Below, one piece after another: positions 5,120 through 7,760 of a stretch of 7,760 nucleotides of DNA (position 1 is its first letter; each line of letters begins with the position of its first letter). Under the pieces are notes generated by a model that saw only the letters and a program-made list of their open reading frames with translations, was not told the DNA's origin and ran no database searches. Made by a program: the position numbers and the translations under genes. The DNA is from Spyradocola merdavium (GTDB lineage Bacteria; Bacillota; Clostridia; Christensenellales; UBA1750), in assembly GCA_018711265.1 (NCBI GenBank), contig DVIM01000143.1:1-7760 (forward strand). Direction: 5' to 3'.

Positions 5120-6391
5120 ATGACAATGGAACTTACGCTCCAACAGGAGAGCAGTTTTACCGCGCAGTTTTCGACCGAGCGCGAGGGCTGGAAGAAGATC
5201 CGCCTGATCTACCGCGCGACGGGGCGGCGCAACCTGTACGCCGTGGACCTGGACGGCGAGAGCCTTTCGGGCGTGTTCCTGCCCGCCGGCGGTGAGGAGC
5301 GCACGGCGGTGACGCTGCGCCTGCCCGCCGGCGCGCACGAATTGCGCCTTTCGCGCCGGGAGGGCGACGCGCAGATCCTGCAGGTCCTGCTGGAGGACGC
5401 CGAGCCCGCGGTCCTGCCGCCGGCGCGCACGAGCCTGAGCGACCCTGCGGCCTCGCCCGCGGCGCGCGGCCTCATGGCGCTGCTCGGGTCCCTCTACGGC
5501 AAGCGCGTGCTGCTCGGCCAGCACACAAAGGACATCCCCATGGGCGAGATCGCCTTCATCGAGCGCGTCACGGGCAAGAAGCCCGCGGTCTGCGGCTTTG
5601 AGCTGCTGGGCTATTCGCCCAACATCCAGTGGGAGACCTCGGACGAGCCGACCGTGACCGAGGCGCGCAACAACCAGAACACCATCCCCTGCGCCCTCGA
5701 CTGGGCGGAGCAGGGCGGCATCGTCGCCTACTGCTGGCACTGGTTCTCCCCGCTCTCCGGCAACGACAAGGCCTTCTACACCGAGCACACGGACTTTGAC
5801 GCGCGCAGGGCCGTGGAACCCGGAACGCCGGAGCACGAGGCGGCGATCCGGGACATGGACGCCATCGCCCAGCACCTCAAGGTCTTTGCCGAGCGGGACA
5901 TCCCCATCCTCTGGCGGCCCCTGCACGAGGCGGAGGGCGGCTGGTTCTGGTGGGGCGCCCAGGGGCCGGAGCCCTGCAAGGCCCTCTGGCGGGAGATGTA
6001 CGACCGCTTCACCCGCGTGCACGGGCTGCACAATCTCATCTGGGTGTGGAACTCCCTGGACCCGGCCTGGTACCCGGGGGACGACTGCGTGGACATCGTC
6101 GCGGCGGACTTGTACGCCAGGGCCGGCAACTACGGCTCCTGCAAGTGCGACTTTGACTACGCCCGCGCGCTCTGCGCGGACGGCAAGATGGTCGCCCTGA
6201 GCGAGTGCGGCGCCAACCCCGACCCGGAGCGCTGCGTGCAGGCCGGCGCGCCCTGGCTGTGGCAGATGACCTGGTGCGGCGGCTTCTGCACGGGCGGGGC
6301 GTGGAACAGCGTGCAGCAGTACCGCCGCGCCTATGAGAGCCCCTACGCCGTGACGCTGGAGGATCTCAAGGCCCTGCGCGGCCGCGAATAA
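5120..6391 (+). CDS. GH26 family glycosidase, probable intracellular beta-mannanase
   Basis: This glycoside hydrolase cleaves beta-1,4-mannosidic bonds in mannan, glucomannan or their oligosaccharides; other specificities in GH26 (lichenase, beta-1,3-xylanase, mannobiohydrolase) cannot be excluded. The 423-residue product has two parts. Residues 1 to about 100 are beta-rich, with a carbohydrate-binding-module look (KKIRLIYRATGRRNLYAVDLDG, then VTLRLPAGAHELRLSR, like CBM35/CBM6-type sandwiches). Residues about 110-420 are the catalytic TIM barrel. The acid/base is Glu270 in WRPLHEAEGGWFWWG and the nucleophile is Glu362 in VALSECG. Other GH26 features are GQHTKD (133-138), AYCWHWFSP (203-211) and IWVWNSLDPAWYPGDDCVDIVAADLY (307-332). 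There is no signal peptide and many cysteines, which suggests a cytoplasmic enzyme acting on imported oligosaccharides. The ATG at 5120 follows a run of eight G residues (5103-5110), a poor Shine-Dalgarno; ATG at 5126 is an alternative. Confidence 0.93.
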   Translation: MTMELTLQQESSFTAQFSTEREGWKKIRLIYRATGRRNLYAVDLDGESLSGVFLPAGGEERTAVTLRLPAGAHELRLSRREGDAQILQVLLEDAEPAVLPPARTSLSDPAASPAARGLMALLGSLYGKRVLLGQHTKDIPMGEIAFIERVTGKKPAVCGFELLGYSPNIQWETSDEPTVTEARNNQNTIPCALDWAEQGGIVAYCWHWFSPLSGNDKAFYTEHTDFDARRAVEPGTPEHEAAIRDMDAIAQHLKVFAERDIPILWRPLHEAEGGWFWWGAQGPEPCKALWREMYDRFTRVHGLHNLIWVWNSLDPAWYPGDDCVDIVAADLYARAGNYGSCKCDFDYARALCADGKMVALSECGANPDPERCVQAGAPWLWQMTWCGGFCTGGAWNSVQQYRRAYESPYAVTLEDLKALRGRE

Positions 6392-6397
6392 TACGGT

Positions 6398-6414
6398 GCG
6401 CCCCGGTGGGGCGC
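6398..6414 (+). promoter_or_regulatory. GC hairpin immediately before the exonuclease ribosome binding site
   Basis: GCGCCCC (6398-6404) and GGGGCGC (6408-6414) form a perfect 7-bp stem with loop GGT, starting 6 bases after the GH26 stop codon. GAAGGAG (6415-6421) follows with no gap. A run of five T (6422-6426) lies 7 bases beyond the stem, too far for a good intrinsic terminator. It may cause partial termination, protect the upstream message from 3' decay, or tune ribosome access. Confidence 0.5.
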
Positions 6415-6431
6415 GAAGGAGTTTTTCTGCA

Positions 6432-7415
6432 ATGCTACGATTTGTACCCGAGGGCACGCAGTGCTTCGTCGTGATGGACCTGGAGTGGAACCAGCACGCG
6501 AGCCGCCCCAACCACGCCATTCCGCACGAGATCATCGAGATCGGCGCGGTCAAGCTCGACCGGGACCTGCGGCTCTTGGACGAGCGGCAGTACATCATCA
6601 AGCCCGTGGTCTACCCCGTGCTGGACAAGCACATCCGCCAGGTGACGGGCATTGATCCGGAGGAGCTGAAGGAGGGGCAGACCTTTGCGCGCGCCTTTTC
6701 GAGCTTCCTGAAGTGGTGCGGGCCGGGCGCGAGCCTGTGCACCTGGGGCCGGGACGACTACCCCGTGCTGCTGCGCAACGCGCGGTTTTACAAGATGGAC
6801 CTGCCCCTGGAGCCGCCGCTCAACCTGCAGATGGTCTATGCGCACCTGATGACGGACAAGCCCTCGGCGCAGGTCGGGCTCTCGGCCGCCATGGAGGCGC
6901 TGGGCATGGCCATGGACCTGCCCGCGCACCGCGCCCTGAACGACGCACTCTACACCGCGCGCCTCATGGCGCGCCTGCAGAAGGCCGTGGACGCCGCGCC
7001 GCCGGAGGCGATCGAGTCCCTCCGCCGCGCGGCGGCGGAGGAGGCGCTCGCCGCGCGGTCGGCCACGCGCTCGGTCCCAACGAACCTCACCCGCTACGAC
7101 GACGTGCTGGAGAACGCGAGCTTTACCGCCGTGCGCTGCCCGGTCTGCGGCGGGGAGACGCGCCTGACGCTGCCCTGGTTCGACTCCGGCCACGGCCGGT
7201 TCCTCGCCCTGTGCGAGTGCCCGGTGCACGGCACCGCCTTTGCGCAGATGCACTTTAAGCGCCTCTACAACGAGAAGCTCGTCATGCACCAGCGCGCCTA
7301 TCTCGCCACGCCCGAGCGCGTCGCGGACGTCATGGCCCGGCGCAACGCGGCCCGCGAGACGCTGCCGCGCGGCGCGCGCCGCACCCCGCGCCCGAGAAAG
7401 GAGGGACGGGAGTGA
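6432..7415 (+). CDS. DEDDh 3'-5' exonuclease with C-terminal metal-binding motif
   Basis: This is a nuclease of the DnaQ/RNase T superfamily, removing nucleotides from 3' ends of DNA or RNA with two metal ions. The 327-residue product has an exonuclease domain at residues about 10-185. Motif Exo I is VVMDLEWNQ (Asp16, Glu18), Exo II is TWGRDDYPVL (probably Asp109), and Exo III is HRALNDA (His166, Asp171), giving a complete DEDDh set. PHEIIEIGAVKLD and HIRQVTGID are typical of KapD-like members. After a helical linker, residues about 233-270 hold CPVCG (Cys236, Cys239) and CECPVHG (Cys261, Cys263, His266), which look like a zinc ribbon. The tail is Arg/Pro-rich. The ATG at 6432 has GAAGGAG (6415-6421) at 10-base spacing; earlier in-frame GTG 6396 would sit in the hairpin. 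The gene lies 40 bases after GH26 and overlaps the next gene by 4 bases. The substrate is unknown. Confidence 0.9.
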   Translation: MLRFVPEGTQCFVVMDLEWNQHASRPNHAIPHEIIEIGAVKLDRDLRLLDERQYIIKPVVYPVLDKHIRQVTGIDPEELKEGQTFARAFSSFLKWCGPGASLCTWGRDDYPVLLRNARFYKMDLPLEPPLNLQMVYAHLMTDKPSAQVGLSAAMEALGMAMDLPAHRALNDALYTARLMARLQKAVDAAPPEAIESLRRAAAEEALAARSATRSVPTNLTRYDDVLENASFTAVRCPVCGGETRLTLPWFDSGHGRFLALCECPVHGTAFAQMHFKRLYNEKLVMHQRAYLATPERVADVMARRNAARETLPRGARRTPRPRKEGRE

Positions 7416-7760
7416 TCGTTCGACCCGCAAGAGAGGGGGACGTCCCCGCGCTCATCGAGATCGAGCGCGCCTGCTTCCCCGCGGCGGAGGCGGCGGGCGC
7501 GGAGCAGATCCGCGCGCGGTTCGCCGCCTTCCCGGAGAATTTCTTCGTGGCCGAGGCGGATGGCGCGGTCGTGGGCTTTATCAACGGCTGCACGACCGAC
7601 GCGCCGGCCCTGCCGGACGAGCTCTACCACGACGCCGCGCTGCACCGGCCCGGCGGCGCGTACCAGACCGTGTTCGGCCTGGACGTGCTGCCCGGCTTTC
7701 GGCGGCAGGGCGTGGCCGGCGCGCTGCTCACGCGCCTGATCGATGCGGCCCGCGCGCGCG
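7412..7760 (+). CDS. GNAT family N-acetyltransferase (3'-truncated by window edge)
   Basis: This is an acetyl-CoA-dependent acetyltransferase of the GNAT fold; only the first 116 residues are visible. The N terminus, IVRPAREGDVPALIEIERACFP, is the standard beta1-alpha1 opening. FFVAEADGAVVGFINGC forms strands 2-3, and VFGLDVLPGFRRQGVAGALLTRLI contains motif A with the RRQGVAG pyrophosphate-binding loop. The DELYHDAALHRPGG segment before strand 4 resembles arylalkylamine-N-acetyltransferase-like bacterial members, which is a suggestion only. It starts with GTG at 7412, preceded by AAAGGAGG (7397-7404) at 7-base spacing. The GTGA overlap with the exonuclease stop indicates translational coupling. 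The C-terminal strands and stop are outside the window. Confidence 0.9.
   Translation, partial: MIVRPAREGDVPALIEIERACFPAAEAAGAEQIRARFAAFPENFFVAEADGAVVGFINGCTTDAPALPDELYHDAALHRPGGAYQTVFGLDVLPGFRRQGVAGALLTRLIDAARAR

Noticed and set aside
2086..5295. A 1069-codon uninterrupted plus-strand frame running antisense to three genes
   Set aside because: It is an antisense shadow caused by GC-rich codons with few stops. Its translation is low-complexity Arg/Ala/Gly/Val-rich, it crosses a strong terminator and the divergent promoters, and the minus-strand genes have complete motifs and ribosome binding sites.
4550..6601. A 683-codon minus-strand frame opposite the GH26 and exonuclease genes
   Set aside because: The composition is again biased, with no recognisable motif. 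The plus strand there has intact catalytic motifs; only the short ATGA-linked end at 4550-4621 deserved a separate note.

Overview
The window is GC-rich (roughly two thirds by eye), and its coding strands carry the usual strong third-position GC. Shine-Dalgarno sites close to AAGGAGG precede nearly every gene. A Ger-type germinant-receptor gene pair at the left edge points to an endospore-forming lineage, most likely a high-GC member of the Clostridia in the Bacillota. The species cannot be named from this sequence.

Layout: (1) Positions 1-2149, plus strand: the end of a GerAB-type permease gene and, overlapping it by 8 bases, a complete Ger(x)C-type lipoprotein gene. These are two subunits of a spore germination receptor; the A subunit would be expected to the left, outside the window. 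(2) Positions 2164-2845, plus strand: a separate short transcript with a recognisable sigma-A type promoter, a 5'-end hairpin and an uncharacterised 201-residue lipoprotein. It ends at a strong terminator (2853-2897) shared with the converging operon. (3) Positions 4980-2899, minus strand: a probable three-gene operon of a small cupin, a Vat/CatB-type hexapeptide acetyltransferase and an aldo-keto reductase. (4) Positions 4981-5119: a divergent promoter region with a near-consensus sigma-A promoter facing right; its -10 box lies inside a 17-bp inverted repeat that may be an operator. (5) Positions 5120-6391, plus strand: a signal-peptide-less GH26 glycosidase (beta-mannanase type) with a roughly 100-residue N-terminal module. 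(6) Positions 6432-7415, plus strand: a DEDDh 3'-5' exonuclease with a C-terminal cysteine/histidine cluster. It overlaps by 4 bases (GTGA) a GNAT acetyltransferase gene that runs off the right edge.

How the genes relate: the germination genes form one unit. The three minus-strand genes look like a small-molecule modification or detoxification cassette, with redox, acetyl transfer and a cupin of unknown ligand. GH26 acts on beta-mannan oligosaccharides, probably inside the cell, and may be controlled by a ligand-responsive repressor at the inverted repeat. The exonuclease and GNAT genes are probably translationally coupled.

I found no RNA gene, CRISPR array, insertion sequence or integration site. 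No stretch over 300 bases lacks a gene; the longest gap is the 139-base divergent promoter region. I see no clear evidence of a wholly new system. The most distinctive items are the candidate operator over the GH26 promoter, the exonuclease plus metal-binding tail, the GC hairpins placed directly before two Shine-Dalgarno sites, and the Vat-like gene in a redox cassette.
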